64,000 nt of DNA from Haloferax sp. Atlit-12N (lineage in GTDB: Archaea; Halobacteriota; Halobacteria; Halobacteriales; Haloferacaceae), in the NCBI RefSeq assembly GCF_003383095.1, contig NZ_PSYW01000002.1, forward strand, positions 1,169,441 to 1,233,440, in the 5' to 3' direction. This document shows, piece by piece, positions 28,370-37,651 of the stretch. Under the pieces are notes generated by a model. It saw only the letters and a list, made by a program, of their open reading frames with translations. It did no database searches and was not told the origin of the DNA. Positions within the stretch are counted from its first letter, which is position 1. Each line of letters starts with the position of its first letter. A program made the position numbers and the translations under genes.

Positions 28370-29287
28370 TCAGACGCCCTCGCCGAGGGTCTGGAGGCGG
28401 CCCATCGAGCCGTACAGCGACGTGAGGCGGTCGTACTCGGCCTCGTCGTAGAACGACGCGCGGCCGCGGGTGAAGTCCTTGGCCGTCTCGACGACGAACC
28501 CGGTCGCGTCGAGCAGGTCGGTGAGGTAGTTCGCGCCGGTCCCACAGCCGGGAACGGGCGAGACGCTCGTCGTCGCCACGCCCACGACGGGCGCGTCGGT
28601 CGCCGTCGCCGGCTGGAGGATGCTGTTGATGTGGTGCACGTCGTTGCCGTAGGGGGTGATGTCCTGCATCGTGAGCGTGAGCGTGCTCGGCGGGCGGCCG
28701 GTCGCCCGCTCTTGGATGTCGAGGAGGCTGTCGCTCACCTTCAGCACCCACCCCTCCTTGACGGTCGGCGTGATGGCGAAGCCGCGCTCGCAGTGGACGC
28801 GGTTGCCCTTCGTGGCGTCGACGGAGACGACCGCGTCCATCTCCTCGTCCACCTCGTGTTCGTTCATGGTGCGTGTATCGACCGGACTTCCCATGAAGGG
28901 CACCGGGTCGTGGGGGGAGGTCGGCGCGTCGGGACAGACGTGCGTGGCGATGCGAACGTCGCCGGCGAGCACGTCGCCGCGGGCGCGCATCTCGCCGAGG
29001 TGGAGCGCGACCGCGAGAGCCACGATGGCCCCGTCGGCGTCTGAGACCGGGCCGAGTTCGGCCGGCCGCGCGGCGACCCCGCCGAGGCGACCGACGACGC
29101 CGAGCGTCGGCGCGTCCGGGTCGCGGCCGGGGACGACCGTCTTGACGAAGTCGGTCGACCCCTCGTCGGTCGAGATGGTCGTCACTTCCGTGTCGAGACC
29201 GTACGTTTCGAGCGCGTCGCGTACCAGTTCGCCGTCCGCGTCGGGACGGCTGAGGATGTCGTAGGCTTGCTGAATCTTGTCGAACAT
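28370..29287 (-). CDS. DUF1177 family protein
   Basis: 305 residues from the ATG at 29287. The opening QAYDILSRPDADGELVRDAL, later HVCPDAPTSPHDPVPFMGSP, and DITPYGNDVHHIN fit the DUF1177 family. Histidine- and aspartate-rich motifs suggest a metal site. DUF1177 genes are found next to AroM and DUF917 genes in bacteria, so this haloarchaeal operon looks like a transferred or anciently conserved set. Function is unknown. Confidence 0.82.
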   Translation of the reverse strand: MFDKIQQAYDILSRPDADGELVRDALETYGLDTEVTTISTDEGSTDFVKTVVPGRDPDAPTLGVVGRLGGVAARPAELGPVSDADGAIVALAVALHLGEMRARGDVLAGDVRIATHVCPDAPTSPHDPVPFMGSPVDTRTMNEHEVDEEMDAVVSVDATKGNRVHCERGFAITPTVKEGWVLKVSDSLLDIQERATGRPPSTLTLTMQDITPYGNDVHHINSILQPATATDAPVVGVATTSVSPVPGCGTGANYLTDLLDATGFVVETAKDFTRGRASFYDEAEYDRLTSLYGSMGRLQTLGEGV

Positions 29288-29295
29288 GAGTGTCG

Positions 29296-30447
29296 TTAGT
29301 TGAATACGTGTGATTTGACCGCTTTTCCGACCGCCTGTTCCACCGGGTCGAAGAGCGCCGGGTCGGCCATCCCCGCGCCCAGAGAGAGGTTCGTCGCGGG
29401 CGCGGTGACGACCGCCACCGACCGACCCTCCGTGAGTTCCGCCGTCGAGACGGGCATCCCCGTCTCGGCGTCGAGCGTCGTGATGAGGTCCGGGAACGTC
29501 GCGAGGCGCTCGCCGTCGAGTTCGAGCGTCATGTACTCGTTCCAGAAGGTGAGTTCGCGCCCCTCGATTTCGACCTCGCCCACGTCGAAGCCGCCGGTCG
29601 TCTCGAGTGCGAACGACTCGACGGGACCGACGAGCGAGACCTCGCCGCCGACGGCGTCGGCGACGCGTTCGGCGGCGTCGCGACCGTCGTCCGCGAGTCT
29701 GACCGCGCGACCGACCGCCTCGGCCTGGTCGTAGGTGTCGAGCGCCGCGTGCGCCTCGGCGTAGCGCGCCGTGACCGGGTTGCGGGCGACGGCGACGAGG
29801 CCGCCGGCGTCTTCTGCCGCGTGCCGGACGAGCGACGCCGCCGTCCCGAGTTCCGCCTCGACGACCGTCTCCAGTCGGCTGGCGGTTCCCGGTACGCCGC
29901 CGACTGCCGCCTGCACCGACTCGGAGTCCTGCGACAACCCGATAGAGCCCATCGGCCCGGTCGGGTGCGCCCGCCCGTTGCAGGCCGCATCGACGAGCGG
30001 GAGGCCCGTCACGGCGGACTGGAGCAGGCCGTTGACGGTTGCGAACCCGCCCATCTCGTTTGTCATCAGCGCGCCGACGGTCGTCCCGTCGGCCGCGAGT
30101 CTGTCCACCAGTAGTTCCACCGCGCGCACGTAGTCCGCGGGGTCGACGTGGCTCTCGGTCGCGGCGGGCGCGCCCACGCCGCTGACGGTCAACACCACGT
30201 CCGACGGGTCGAGGTCGGCGACCGAGACGATTGTCGGCCGGCCGTACTCGACGGCGAGTTCGCCGAACTCGATGCCCTTGGCCAGCGAGCCGCCGCCCCC
30301 GCCGCCGAGGACCGCGCCGCCGACCGCGACGTCTTCGACCCATTCGGCCGTTATCGTCCCCTCGCCGTCGGTCGGCGCGGGCTGTGCGTCGTCTCTTGGC
30401 GTGCTCTGCGTTCCGTCCGTCTGTGTCCGCGTGTCGTCTGTCGTCAT
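29296..30447 (-). CDS. DUF917 (S-methyl thiohydantoin desulfurase-like) protein
   Basis: 383 residues from the ATG at 30447. After an acidic, low-complexity start comes VAVGGAVLGGGGGGSL, the glycine-rich signature of DUF917, then TNEMGGFATVNG and GRAHPTGPMGSIGL. DUF917 is related to hydantoinase/oxoprolinase A-type proteins, and one member is described as an S-methyl thiohydantoin desulfurase. This is the main reason I link the operon to hydantoin-like compounds. It overlaps the small cysteine protein gene by 4 bases. Confidence 0.85.
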   Translation of the reverse strand: MTTDDTRTQTDGTQSTPRDDAQPAPTDGEGTITAEWVEDVAVGGAVLGGGGGGSLAKGIEFGELAVEYGRPTIVSVADLDPSDVVLTVSGVGAPAATESHVDPADYVRAVELLVDRLAADGTTVGALMTNEMGGFATVNGLLQSAVTGLPLVDAACNGRAHPTGPMGSIGLSQDSESVQAAVGGVPGTASRLETVVEAELGTAASLVRHAAEDAGGLVAVARNPVTARYAEAHAALDTYDQAEAVGRAVRLADDGRDAAERVADAVGGEVSLVGPVESFALETTGGFDVGEVEIEGRELTFWNEYMTLELDGERLATFPDLITTLDAETGMPVSTAELTEGRSVAVVTAPATNLSLGAGMADPALFDPVEQAVGKAVKSHVFN

Positions 30448-30806
30448 TGGGATTCCTCGGGGGCGTCTGCGTCGTCGGTCGTCACGCTGAGGAAGGCGTT
30501 CGGCCGCTGTCTGTCGGCGTTGCGAAGCGTCGCGGTCCCCCGCGCCCGGAGTCGCTTCATGCCCGCCGCGAGCAGGTGGTACGTCTGGTCGCGGCCCATC
30601 GATTCGAACAGCCCGTCGGATTTGGCCACCGCCGTGGCGCAGACCTCGTCGTCGCGACACGGCCGGTCGCAGGCAGAACACGCCGACTGGGCGGCCTTGA
30701 ACGCCGCCGGGTCAGACGCGCACGACCGGAGCAGTTCGTCGGTCCACGGCCGGTTCTGCCGCGCCCGCCGGAGGGCGGCGAGGCGCTCCGCACGCTCTGC
30801 GGTCAT
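30444..30806 (-). CDS. Small five-cysteine protein within the catabolic operon
   Basis: 120 residues. Cysteines at 29, 43, 46, 50 and 56 (CSACDRPCRDDEVC) would suit a zinc or iron-sulfur site. The rest is helical and charged with no signal peptide or membrane segment. The ATG at 30806 overlaps the preceding ATP-binding-protein gene, and its stop overlaps the DUF917 start, so it is co-translated with both. I do not recognise the family. A regulatory or metal-carrier role for the operon is a guess. Confidence 0.7.
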   Translation of the reverse strand: MTAERAERLAALRRARQNRPWTDELLRSCASDPAAFKAAQSACSACDRPCRDDEVCATAVAKSDGLFESMGRDQTYHLLAAGMKRLRARGTATLRNADRQRPNAFLSVTTDDADAPEESQ

Positions 30807-31867
30807 TCCCACTCTGCCCCCTCCTCGAACCGGTCGTCGTGGAGGAAACACCGCGCGACCTGGTCCGGCCCGCGCTCGTACAGTTCGGGTTCCTCGACCG
30901 CACAGGCGTCGAACTCGTGGGCACACCGCGACCGGAAGGCACAGCCGCTGGGCTTCTCCCGCGGGTCCGGCACCTCGCCGTCGAGCGTGATTCGGTCGGG
31001 TTTCGCCAGTTCGTCCTCCTCGCTGATGGTCGAGATGGCGGAGAGGAGCGCCCGGCTGTAGGGGTGTTGCGGCGACCCGAACACCGAGTCCACGTCGCCG
31101 ACCTCCACGAGCCGACCGAGGTACATGACGCCGATTCGGTCGGCGACGTTCTTCAGGAGCGATAGGTCGTGCGTGATGAACAGGTAGGTGATGCCGAACT
31201 CCTCCTGTATCTCCTCGAGGATGTTGATGATGCGGGCCTGCACGCTCACGTCGAGCGCGCTCGTCGGCTCGTCGAGGACGACGAACTTCGGATTGAGCGC
31301 CACGGCGCGGGCGATGCCGACGCGCTGTTTCTGGCCCCCCGAGAGCTGTCCGGGGTAGCGATACATGAACTCCCGCGGGAGGTCCACCATGTCCAACAGT
31401 TCCTCGACCCGTTCGAGTCGGGCCTCGGAGTCGCCGTAGTCGTGAATCTTCAGGGGGGCCTCGATAATCGACTTGACGCGGTGCCGCGGGTTGAGGCTCG
31501 ACGCCGGGTCCTGGTGGACGATTTGCATGTTCCGGCGGAATCGCTTGAGCTCACCGTCGGAGAGGTCGACGACGTTCTGGCCGTCGATTTCGACCCGCCC
31601 GCTCGTCGGCTCCGTCAGGCGGAGCATCGACCGGCCGGTCGTCGTCTTGCCGGACCCCGACTCGCCGACGAGGCCGAACGTCTCGCCCTCCGCGATGGAG
31701 AAGCTCACGCCGTCGACGGCGCGGACCTCGCCCGCTTTCTTCTGGAAGATGCCCTCGAACAGCGGGAAGTGTTTCTTGAGGTTCTCGACCGTGACCATCG
31801 GGTCGTCGAGGTCCCGGTCGCGCTGTGCCGCCGCCGTCGATTCGGTCGTGTACGCTGAGTCGTTCAT
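30803..31867 (-). CDS. Peptide-type ABC importer, second ATP-binding protein
   Basis: 354 residues. Walker A GESGSGKTT, signature LSGGQKQR, Walker B VVLDEPTSALD and the switch histidine region FITHDLSLL are intact. The C-terminal oligopeptide-transporter extension has spaced cysteines (CAFRSRC and later Cys), typical of the DppF/OppF type. It would pair with the ATP-binding protein encoded next to it to drive uptake. It overlaps both neighbours by 4 bases. Confidence 0.93.
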   Translation of the reverse strand: MNDSAYTTESTAAAQRDRDLDDPMVTVENLKKHFPLFEGIFQKKAGEVRAVDGVSFSIAEGETFGLVGESGSGKTTTGRSMLRLTEPTSGRVEIDGQNVVDLSDGELKRFRRNMQIVHQDPASSLNPRHRVKSIIEAPLKIHDYGDSEARLERVEELLDMVDLPREFMYRYPGQLSGGQKQRVGIARAVALNPKFVVLDEPTSALDVSVQARIINILEEIQEEFGITYLFITHDLSLLKNVADRIGVMYLGRLVEVGDVDSVFGSPQHPYSRALLSAISTISEEDELAKPDRITLDGEVPDPREKPSGCAFRSRCAHEFDACAVEEPELYERGPDQVARCFLHDDRFEEGAEWE

Positions 31868-33006
31868 TGGTCCGTCCCCCCGTCGGCGGAGATGTCGCCG
31901 GGGGCGTCGCCGCTATGGGTGTCACCACCAGCAGACAGCCACGGCGCGGTGCCGATATCGACCCGTTCCGCGGCGAGCGACTCGTGACGCTCGCGGGCCG
32001 GGAGTCCGTCGAACAGGTGGCACGCGGTCGCGTGGTCGGCGCCGGTCTGCCGCGGGTACGGGTACGCCTCGTGGCAGGCCGCCTCCGCGTGCGGACAGCG
32101 GTCGGCGAACCGACAGCCGGCCGGCGGGTTCGTGTAGTCGGGCAGGTGCCCCTCGATGCCGTCGCCGATGCCGGTCGAGAGCGTCGGGATGCTCTCTAAC
32201 AGCCCGCGGGTGTAGGGGTGCTGTGGGTTCGCAAACAGGTCGGCGGTCGGCGCTTGTTCGACGATTTCGCCCGCGTACATCACGTTGATTCGGTCGCTGA
32301 CCTCGCGGGCGACGCCGAGGTCGTGGGTGATGTAGAGGACGCTCGTGTCGCGCTCTTCGACGAGTTCGTCGAGGAGGTCGAGCACCTTCGCCTCGGTCGT
32401 CACGTCGAGGGCGGTCCCCGGTTCGTCGGCGATGAGCAGGTCCGGCTCCGACAGGAGCGCGATGGCGATGAGGACGCGCTGGCGCATCCCTCCGGAGAGT
32501 TCGACCGGGTAGCTCTCGAAGACGCGTTCGGGGGCCGAGATTTCGACCTCGCCGAGCATCTCGATGGCCCGCTTCCGGTGTTCGGCTTTCGCGCCGGTGG
32601 ACAGCGCGTCGCGGACGAGTTTCGACAGCGACAGGCGCGGTCGCCCCTGCCACTTCAGCACGTCCATCATCTGCTCGCCGACCGTCAGGACGGGGTTGAG
32701 ACTCGTCATCGGGTCCTGCATTATCATGCTCATCTCCTTGCCGCGCCGCGAGTGGCGCTCGGCGTCGGAGAGCGAGAGCACGTCCTCGCCCTTGTAGCGA
32801 ATCTCGCCCTCGGGGATGGTCGCCGAGGGGAGCAGTCCCATGATGGACTTCACGGTGACGCTCTTTCCACAGCCCGTCTCGCCGACGAGCGCCGCGGTCT
32901 CGCCGCGGTCGATGGCGAAGTCGATGCCGTTTATCACTTCGGCCGTCCCGTCGTGGGTCTCGAAGTGGACGTGGAGATTCTTCACCTCTAAGATGGGGTC
33001 TGCCAT
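31864..33006 (-). CDS. Peptide-type ABC importer, first ATP-binding protein
   Basis: About 380 residues from the ATG at 33006, 1 base after the permease stop. Walker A GETGCGKSV, signature LSGGMRQR, Walker B LLIADEPGTALD (glycine where threonine is usual) and ITHDLGV are present. The C-terminal extension has CRFADRCPHAEAAC, the DppD/OppD-type cysteine cluster. It ends in a ~40-residue acidic, low-complexity tail. Confidence 0.93.
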   Translation of the reverse strand: MADPILEVKNLHVHFETHDGTAEVINGIDFAIDRGETAALVGETGCGKSVTVKSIMGLLPSATIPEGEIRYKGEDVLSLSDAERHSRRGKEMSMIMQDPMTSLNPVLTVGEQMMDVLKWQGRPRLSLSKLVRDALSTGAKAEHRKRAIEMLGEVEISAPERVFESYPVELSGGMRQRVLIAIALLSEPDLLIADEPGTALDVTTEAKVLDLLDELVEERDTSVLYITHDLGVAREVSDRINVMYAGEIVEQAPTADLFANPQHPYTRGLLESIPTLSTGIGDGIEGHLPDYTNPPAGCRFADRCPHAEAACHEAYPYPRQTGADHATACHLFDGLPARERHESLAAERVDIGTAPWLSAGGDTHSGDAPGDISADGGTDQ

Positions 33007-33007
33007 C

Positions 33008-33913
33008 TCAGTCCACCTCCACGTCGAGCACGTCGCGCAGGCCGTCGCCGATGAAGTTGAACCCGAGGACGGCGAACGAAATCGCCAGCCCGGGGAACAC
33101 GGCGATCCACCAGAAGCTCGTGACGTAGTTGCGGCCCTGCGCAATCATCGCGCCCCACGTCGGCGTCGGCGGTTGCGCGCCGAGGCCGAGGAACGACAGG
33201 CCCGCGCCGACGAGGATGACGAAGCCCATGTCGAGGGTCGCTTTGACCGTGATGGGGCTGACCACGTTCGGGAGAATCTCCCTGAACGTCGTCCGCATCC
33301 ACCCCGACCCGAGCGCACGGCTCGACTCGATGAACTCGTCTTCCTTTATCGAGAGCACCTCGCCCTGCACGAGGCGGGCGTACCACGACCACCACGAGAA
33401 GGCGATGGCGACCATGACGTTGAACAGCGACGCGCCGGTCGCGGCGACCACCGCCATGGCGAGGAGCGTGGGCGGGATGGCGAGGAAGATGTCCGTCACC
33501 CGCATGATGACGGTGTTCGTCGTCCCGCCGAGGTAGCCCGCGATGAGCCCGAGCGTCACGCCGATAGAGATGGCGATAGAGAGGACGATACCGCTCATCA
33601 GGAGCGACAGGCGCGCCCCGAACAGGACGCGGCTGAAGATGTCGCGGCCGGTCGTGTCGGTGCCCATCAGGTGCGTCGCGCTCGGCGGCTCGCTCGCCTG
33701 GTCGAAGTAGACGCCCGCGCCGGCGTGTTCGGGGAACGGCGCGATGTACGGCGCGAGGAGCGCCGCGACGACGAGCGTCAGAATCATCGCCAGTCCGACG
33801 AGCGAGAGCTTGTTGCCCGCGAAGGTCCGAAAGCCGCGTTTGAGCTGTCGAATCCGCTCTCTCCGGGCGGCGCTCTCGGTGTCGAGAAACGGAATGGAGG
33901 TCTTCGTGGACAC
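33008..33913 (-). CDS. Peptide-type ABC importer permease (DppC-like)
   Basis: About 301 residues from a GTG at 33913, 2 bases after the upstream permease. It has an N-terminal helix (LVGLAMILTLVVAALLAPYI), the SATHLMGTDTTGRDIFSRVL loop typical of DppC, and five further membrane helices. The EAA-type coupling loop is SSRALGSGWMRTTFREILPN. It forms the membrane channel with the neighbouring permease. Confidence 0.92.
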   Translation of the reverse strand: MSTKTSIPFLDTESAARRERIRQLKRGFRTFAGNKLSLVGLAMILTLVVAALLAPYIAPFPEHAGAGVYFDQASEPPSATHLMGTDTTGRDIFSRVLFGARLSLLMSGIVLSIAISIGVTLGLIAGYLGGTTNTVIMRVTDIFLAIPPTLLAMAVVAATGASLFNVMVAIAFSWWSWYARLVQGEVLSIKEDEFIESSRALGSGWMRTTFREILPNVVSPITVKATLDMGFVILVGAGLSFLGLGAQPPTPTWGAMIAQGRNYVTSFWWIAVFPGLAISFAVLGFNFIGDGLRDVLDVEVD

Positions 33914-33915
33914 GG

Positions 33916-34935
33916 CTATCCCTCCTCCAGCCGCACCCGCGGGTCGAGGTAGCCGTACAGCAGGTCGACCACGAAGTTGGCGGTCACGAAGCCGATACCG
34001 ACCACGATGGTGACGCCGACGATGGCGTTGAAGTCCTGGTAGAGGATGGCTTGGACGCCGTAGCGCGCCATCCCCGGCCACGCGAAGACGATTTCCACGA
34101 GGAACGCGTTCCCGAGGAGGAATCCGAAGGCGAGGCCGACCACCGTGAGTGAACTCGTAAAGGCGTTTTGCAGCATGTACTTGTATTCGATGAGGGTGTT
34201 CGGAAGGCCGTAGGCCCGCGCGGCGAGGACGTAGTCCTTGCGCTGCTCGTCAATCATGTCCGAGCGGATGAGCCGCATCACCTGCGCCAGCGTGGCGAGG
34301 CCGAGCGCGACGGTCGGCAACAGGAGGTGCGTGGCCGCGTCGAGGAACGTCCCGAACTGGCCGGCGATGAGGCTGTCGACCAGATACAGGCGCGTGACCG
34401 CCGGCGGAGGTGCCACGCCGTCGCTGAGCCGCCCCGAGAGGGGCAACAGCCCGAGGCTGACGACGAAGACGATTTGGAGGACGATAGCGACCCAAAACCG
34501 CGGCATCGACACGCCGAACAGGGCGGTGATGCGCGAGAGGTGGTCCTGCCAGCGGTCCTTGTTGGTCCCGGCGACGACGCCGAACGGAATCGCCAGTAAC
34601 ACGGCGAAAAACAGCGTGACGACGGTCAGTTCGAGCGTCGCGGGCAGGCGGGCGACGATGTCGGAAAAGACGTTGTTGTTCGTCCGAAGCGACATTCCCC
34701 AGTCGCCCTGCACGACGCCGAACAGCCAGTCGGCGTACTGCATCGGCAGCGGCTGGTCGAGGCCCATCTCGGCCCGGAGTGCCGCGACTTGCTGGTCAGT
34801 TGCTTCCGGTCCGAGCGCCAATCGAACGGGGTCGCCCGGAATCACGCGGGATATCAGGAAGATGAGCACTGACAGCCCGAAGATGACGGGGACCGAGTGG
34901 ATTGCGCGCCGAACGAGGTAATCTACGTATGACAT
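33916..34935 (-). CDS. Peptide-type ABC importer permease (DppB-like)
   Basis: 339 residues. It starts with a membrane helix (VIFGLSVLIFLISRVIPGDP), the classic DppB opening, then the DWGMSLRTN loop and five more helices. The coupling loop is LAARAYGLPNTLIEYKYML. Together with the DppC-like protein it makes the transmembrane pore. It lies 52 bp after the binding-protein gene. Confidence 0.93.
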   Translation of the reverse strand: MSYVDYLVRRAIHSVPVIFGLSVLIFLISRVIPGDPVRLALGPEATDQQVAALRAEMGLDQPLPMQYADWLFGVVQGDWGMSLRTNNNVFSDIVARLPATLELTVVTLFFAVLLAIPFGVVAGTNKDRWQDHLSRITALFGVSMPRFWVAIVLQIVFVVSLGLLPLSGRLSDGVAPPPAVTRLYLVDSLIAGQFGTFLDAATHLLLPTVALGLATLAQVMRLIRSDMIDEQRKDYVLAARAYGLPNTLIEYKYMLQNAFTSSLTVVGLAFGFLLGNAFLVEIVFAWPGMARYGVQAILYQDFNAIVGVTIVVGIGFVTANFVVDLLYGYLDPRVRLEEG

Positions 34936-34987
34936 TGGTGAGTTTGGAAAGACGGCCCGAGGCGGGGCGTCGAAAGTCGTCGGGCGA

Positions 34988-36673
34988 CTACTTCGCCCGG
35001 CCCTCGCCGCTGCGAGTCATGGAGTGGACGTCCCAGTCGAACGACATCACGCCGCGGTACTGCCAGCCCTCGACGTTCTCGTTGATGCCGATGCGGTACG
35101 GCGGGTTGGCGATGTAGACGCTGGGCATGCCCTCGACGATGAGCGCCTGCGCCTCCTCGTACTTCTCCAGCCGCGACTGGAGGTCGGTAGACTTGCGCGC
35201 CTCTTCGAGGGTGGCCGCGATTTCGTCGGTGGAGTACCACGACTGGGAGATGTACGACCCGAACGAGGAGGGGTGGTACATCAGGTAGGTGTGACTGTCC
35301 GGCGACGGCATCTTCGCCGTGTGGAAGATGTTCGTCATGTGGGCGGTCGACTCGGCGCTCGTCGCGCGGTCGGTGAGGCGGGCCCACTGCAGCGGGTTGA
35401 TTTCGAGGTCGATGCCGAGTTCGTTCAGCCCGGCCTGGTTGAGAAGCCCCATCTGGCGCTGGAGTTCGGTGCCGGCGACGACGACGTGTTCGAGGCCGAT
35501 TTCGTTGATTTCGTCGACGGAGTAGTCCGCCTTGTCGAGGAACTCCTTGGCCTTGTCGAGGTCCTGTTCCATCGGGACGAGGTCGTCGTTGTGGCCCGCC
35601 ATCTCGCGGGGGACCGGCCCGGCCGCGACGCCGCCGCCGCCGATGATGTCGTTGACGGCGCTGTCGTAGTCGAAGGCGTAGGCGATGGCCTTCCGGACGT
35701 TGATGTCGTCGGTCGGTGCCTTCTGGCAGTTCAGCGGGAAGTGGAACAACTGCAGCTGCGGCACCTCGGGGACGCGGACGTTGGAGTACGAGTCCATCTC
35801 CGCGTACGCCTGCGTGCCCATGTACTGGTCGGTCATGTCGCCTTCGCCCTGCTGCATCGTCGTCTTGATGGTGGACTCCTCGGTGATGACCGTCGAACGG
35901 AACGTGTCGAAGCTGTCCTCGCTCCAGCCCTTCCAGTAGTCCTCGTAGGCGGTCGCCTCGATGGAGTTGCCTTGCTCCCAGTTGTCGAGGACGTACGCGC
36001 CCGACCCGGCGGAGTTGCTCTGGAGATAGGTGTTTCCGTAGTCGCCGTCCTGCTCGTTCTCCTGGACGACGGTGCTGTTGACGATGTAAAACTGGACGAA
36101 CGTCGCCAGCGCCGGCCCGTACGCCTGATTGAACTCGAAGGCGACCGTCTGCTCGTCGCGGACGGTGATGTTCGAGGGGTCGAGGTAGTCGAGCCAGAAC
36201 GACGAGTAGCCGCGCTGGAGTTCCAGCATCCGGGTGAGCGAGTACGCCACGTCGTCGGCGGTCAGCGGCGTGCCGTCGGAGAACGTCACGTCGTCGCGGA
36301 CGGTGAACACCCACGTCTTCCCCTCGTCTTCGGTGTCCCAGCTCTCGGCGATGTGCGCCGTCGGCTGGAGCGTCTCGGCGTCGACCGTGATGAGTTCGTC
36401 GTAGAGGTTCTGCGCCGCGAGCCCCTGCGTGTAGTCGACCTGCTCTGCGGGGTCGAGCGTCCCGAAGACCTGCCCGGCGACGAAGTGGAAGTCGTTGCTG
36501 CCCCCGCCGCTTCCGCCGTCGCTCGTCTGTTCAGTCGTGGTCGAGTCGCTCCCGGAACTCCCGTCGGTGGTCTCGGTCTGCTGGGCCCCCTGACAGCCTG
36601 CGAGCGCGACGCTCGTCGCTCCCGCACCGATGAGCTTCAGCAGTTTTCTGCGTTCTATGTTGCCGGTTGCCAT
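34988..36673 (-). CDS. Tat-exported lipoprotein binding protein of the peptide-type ABC importer
   Basis: 561 residues, family 5 solute-binding protein (peptide/nickel type). The N-terminus has twin arginines and a lipobox (RRKLLKLIGAGATSVALAGC), then a Ser/Thr-rich, acidic linker. Motifs GTPLTADDVAYSL and RKAIAYAFDYDSAV are typical of the family. It captures the substrate outside the cell and delivers it to the permeases encoded next. It is the first gene of a 12-gene leftward operon; a TATA-like element is at about 36699-36708. The substrate is unknown; a peptide or hydantoin-like compound fits the downstream enzymes. Confidence 0.93.
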   Translation of the reverse strand: MATGNIERRKLLKLIGAGATSVALAGCQGAQQTETTDGSSGSDSTTTEQTSDGGSGGGSNDFHFVAGQVFGTLDPAEQVDYTQGLAAQNLYDELITVDAETLQPTAHIAESWDTEDEGKTWVFTVRDDVTFSDGTPLTADDVAYSLTRMLELQRGYSSFWLDYLDPSNITVRDEQTVAFEFNQAYGPALATFVQFYIVNSTVVQENEQDGDYGNTYLQSNSAGSGAYVLDNWEQGNSIEATAYEDYWKGWSEDSFDTFRSTVITEESTIKTTMQQGEGDMTDQYMGTQAYAEMDSYSNVRVPEVPQLQLFHFPLNCQKAPTDDINVRKAIAYAFDYDSAVNDIIGGGGVAAGPVPREMAGHNDDLVPMEQDLDKAKEFLDKADYSVDEINEIGLEHVVVAGTELQRQMGLLNQAGLNELGIDLEINPLQWARLTDRATSAESTAHMTNIFHTAKMPSPDSHTYLMYHPSSFGSYISQSWYSTDEIAATLEEARKSTDLQSRLEKYEEAQALIVEGMPSVYIANPPYRIGINENVEGWQYRGVMSFDWDVHSMTRSGEGRAK

Positions 36674-36976
36674 GGAGAGTTGTGGATACCCTATTCGTAT
36701 AAAGCTTTCCTAGTGATTGAACATATCGTCTATAATAGATGTTGATTCATCTAATTTTATCTTTGTAATAATTATGGAGAGGACCGAGAACCCACGGATA
36801 TGGACGAATACGACCCTTAAACAGAAATAGAAGCTGATTCGACCTTATCTTATCCAGCAGAGAACAGAGACACACATCTAATAGTATAATTAGTGGACAG
36901 AAACTTTCGCGTTAATCGCGGATGTGTCGCGTCGAGCGCGGTCGAGAACGTGGCGGAGTCAGCGACTCGCGAGTAG
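36674..36976. promoter_or_regulatory. Promoter region of the ABC/catabolic operon
   Basis: About 300 bp, AT-rich at its left end. A TATA-like CTTTATACG (complement of about 36699-36708) lies ~27-35 bases before the binding-protein start, so the leader is very short or absent. No gene is seen. No obvious palindromic operator was found beside the TATA box. Confidence 0.5.
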
Positions 36977-37459
36977 CTACTGCGGGAGAAACAGGGTGGG
37001 TTCGGTGTGTCGGAACGAGCAACGACGGGTGTCTCCCAAGTCGCTCACCGTCGTCCGAATCTCGGGTTCGGTCCGCAGCGTTTCGACGAACGAGTGGTCG
37101 GTGTCTGAGTCGTAAAACACGGGGTAAAGGACCGCTTCCATCGTTTTCTCGGATTTCACGACGACGACGAAGATTCGAACGTTCGTGTCGCGGGCGCGGT
37201 AGACTTCGAACTGGTCGAACACCGCATCAGGCCCCGAAACGGTCGATTCGAGCGCTTCGAGTTCGGAATCCGGAACGAGAAGCCGGAATCCGGAGTCGGA
37301 GGCCGCCGCCGCGTCCGTGGTGGCGACGTCTCCCGGGTGAAGAACGAGCGTCTCCCAGCCTGAATCTTCGAGTTCCGTCGAAACCTCGTCGATCTCGGTG
37401 AGGATGTCAGCCCAATCGGCGAGAGCCTTGTTCGTTCGGTTGATTTTTCCGCGTACCAT
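36977..37459 (-). CDS. Conserved haloarchaeal hypothetical protein
   Basis: 160 residues, acidic, mixed alpha/beta, with a hydrophobic VRIFVVVVKSEKTMEAVLYPVFY region as its core. I do not recognise a defined function (possibly a DUF7529-type protein, from memory). A GGAGG 8 bases before the ATG and a TATA-like CTTTTACTC about 27 bases upstream support the start. It is divergent from the Lrp-type gene and shares its promoter region. Confidence 0.65.
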   Translation of the reverse strand: MVRGKINRTNKALADWADILTEIDEVSTELEDSGWETLVLHPGDVATTDAAAASDSGFRLLVPDSELEALESTVSGPDAVFDQFEVYRARDTNVRIFVVVVKSEKTMEAVLYPVFYDSDTDHSFVETLRTEPEIRTTVSDLGDTRRCSFRHTEPTLFLPQ

Positions 37460-37609
37460 GACGACACCCTCCGTGAACGCGGAGTAAAAGTGTTTGGGGG
37501 CCGAAACGCGCGTTCCCCCGACGGCCTGCGATTTCGGTCGTTCGTCGTTCCGGCATGAGTAAACGATTCGTTCACAGACTGCATCCGATTCGGAGATTTT
37601 GAAGAAACA

Positions 37610-37623
37610 TTCATATATATGAA
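37610..37623. promoter_or_regulatory. Palindrome overlapping the TATA box of the Lrp-type gene
   Basis: TTCATATATATGAA is a perfect 14-bp palindrome containing the TATA box, about 30-40 bases before the ATG at 37652. Lrp-type regulators often repress their own genes, so this could be the operator. Confidence 0.45.
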
Positions 37624-37651
37624 GCTAAGCGGTATAACCGTGAGAATAGCA

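Noticed and set aside
28370..30343. Very long open frame running through the DUF1177 and DUF917 genes
   Set aside because: The first half is Arg/Gly-rich shadow of DUF917; only the part from 29287 down is the real DUF1177 gene.
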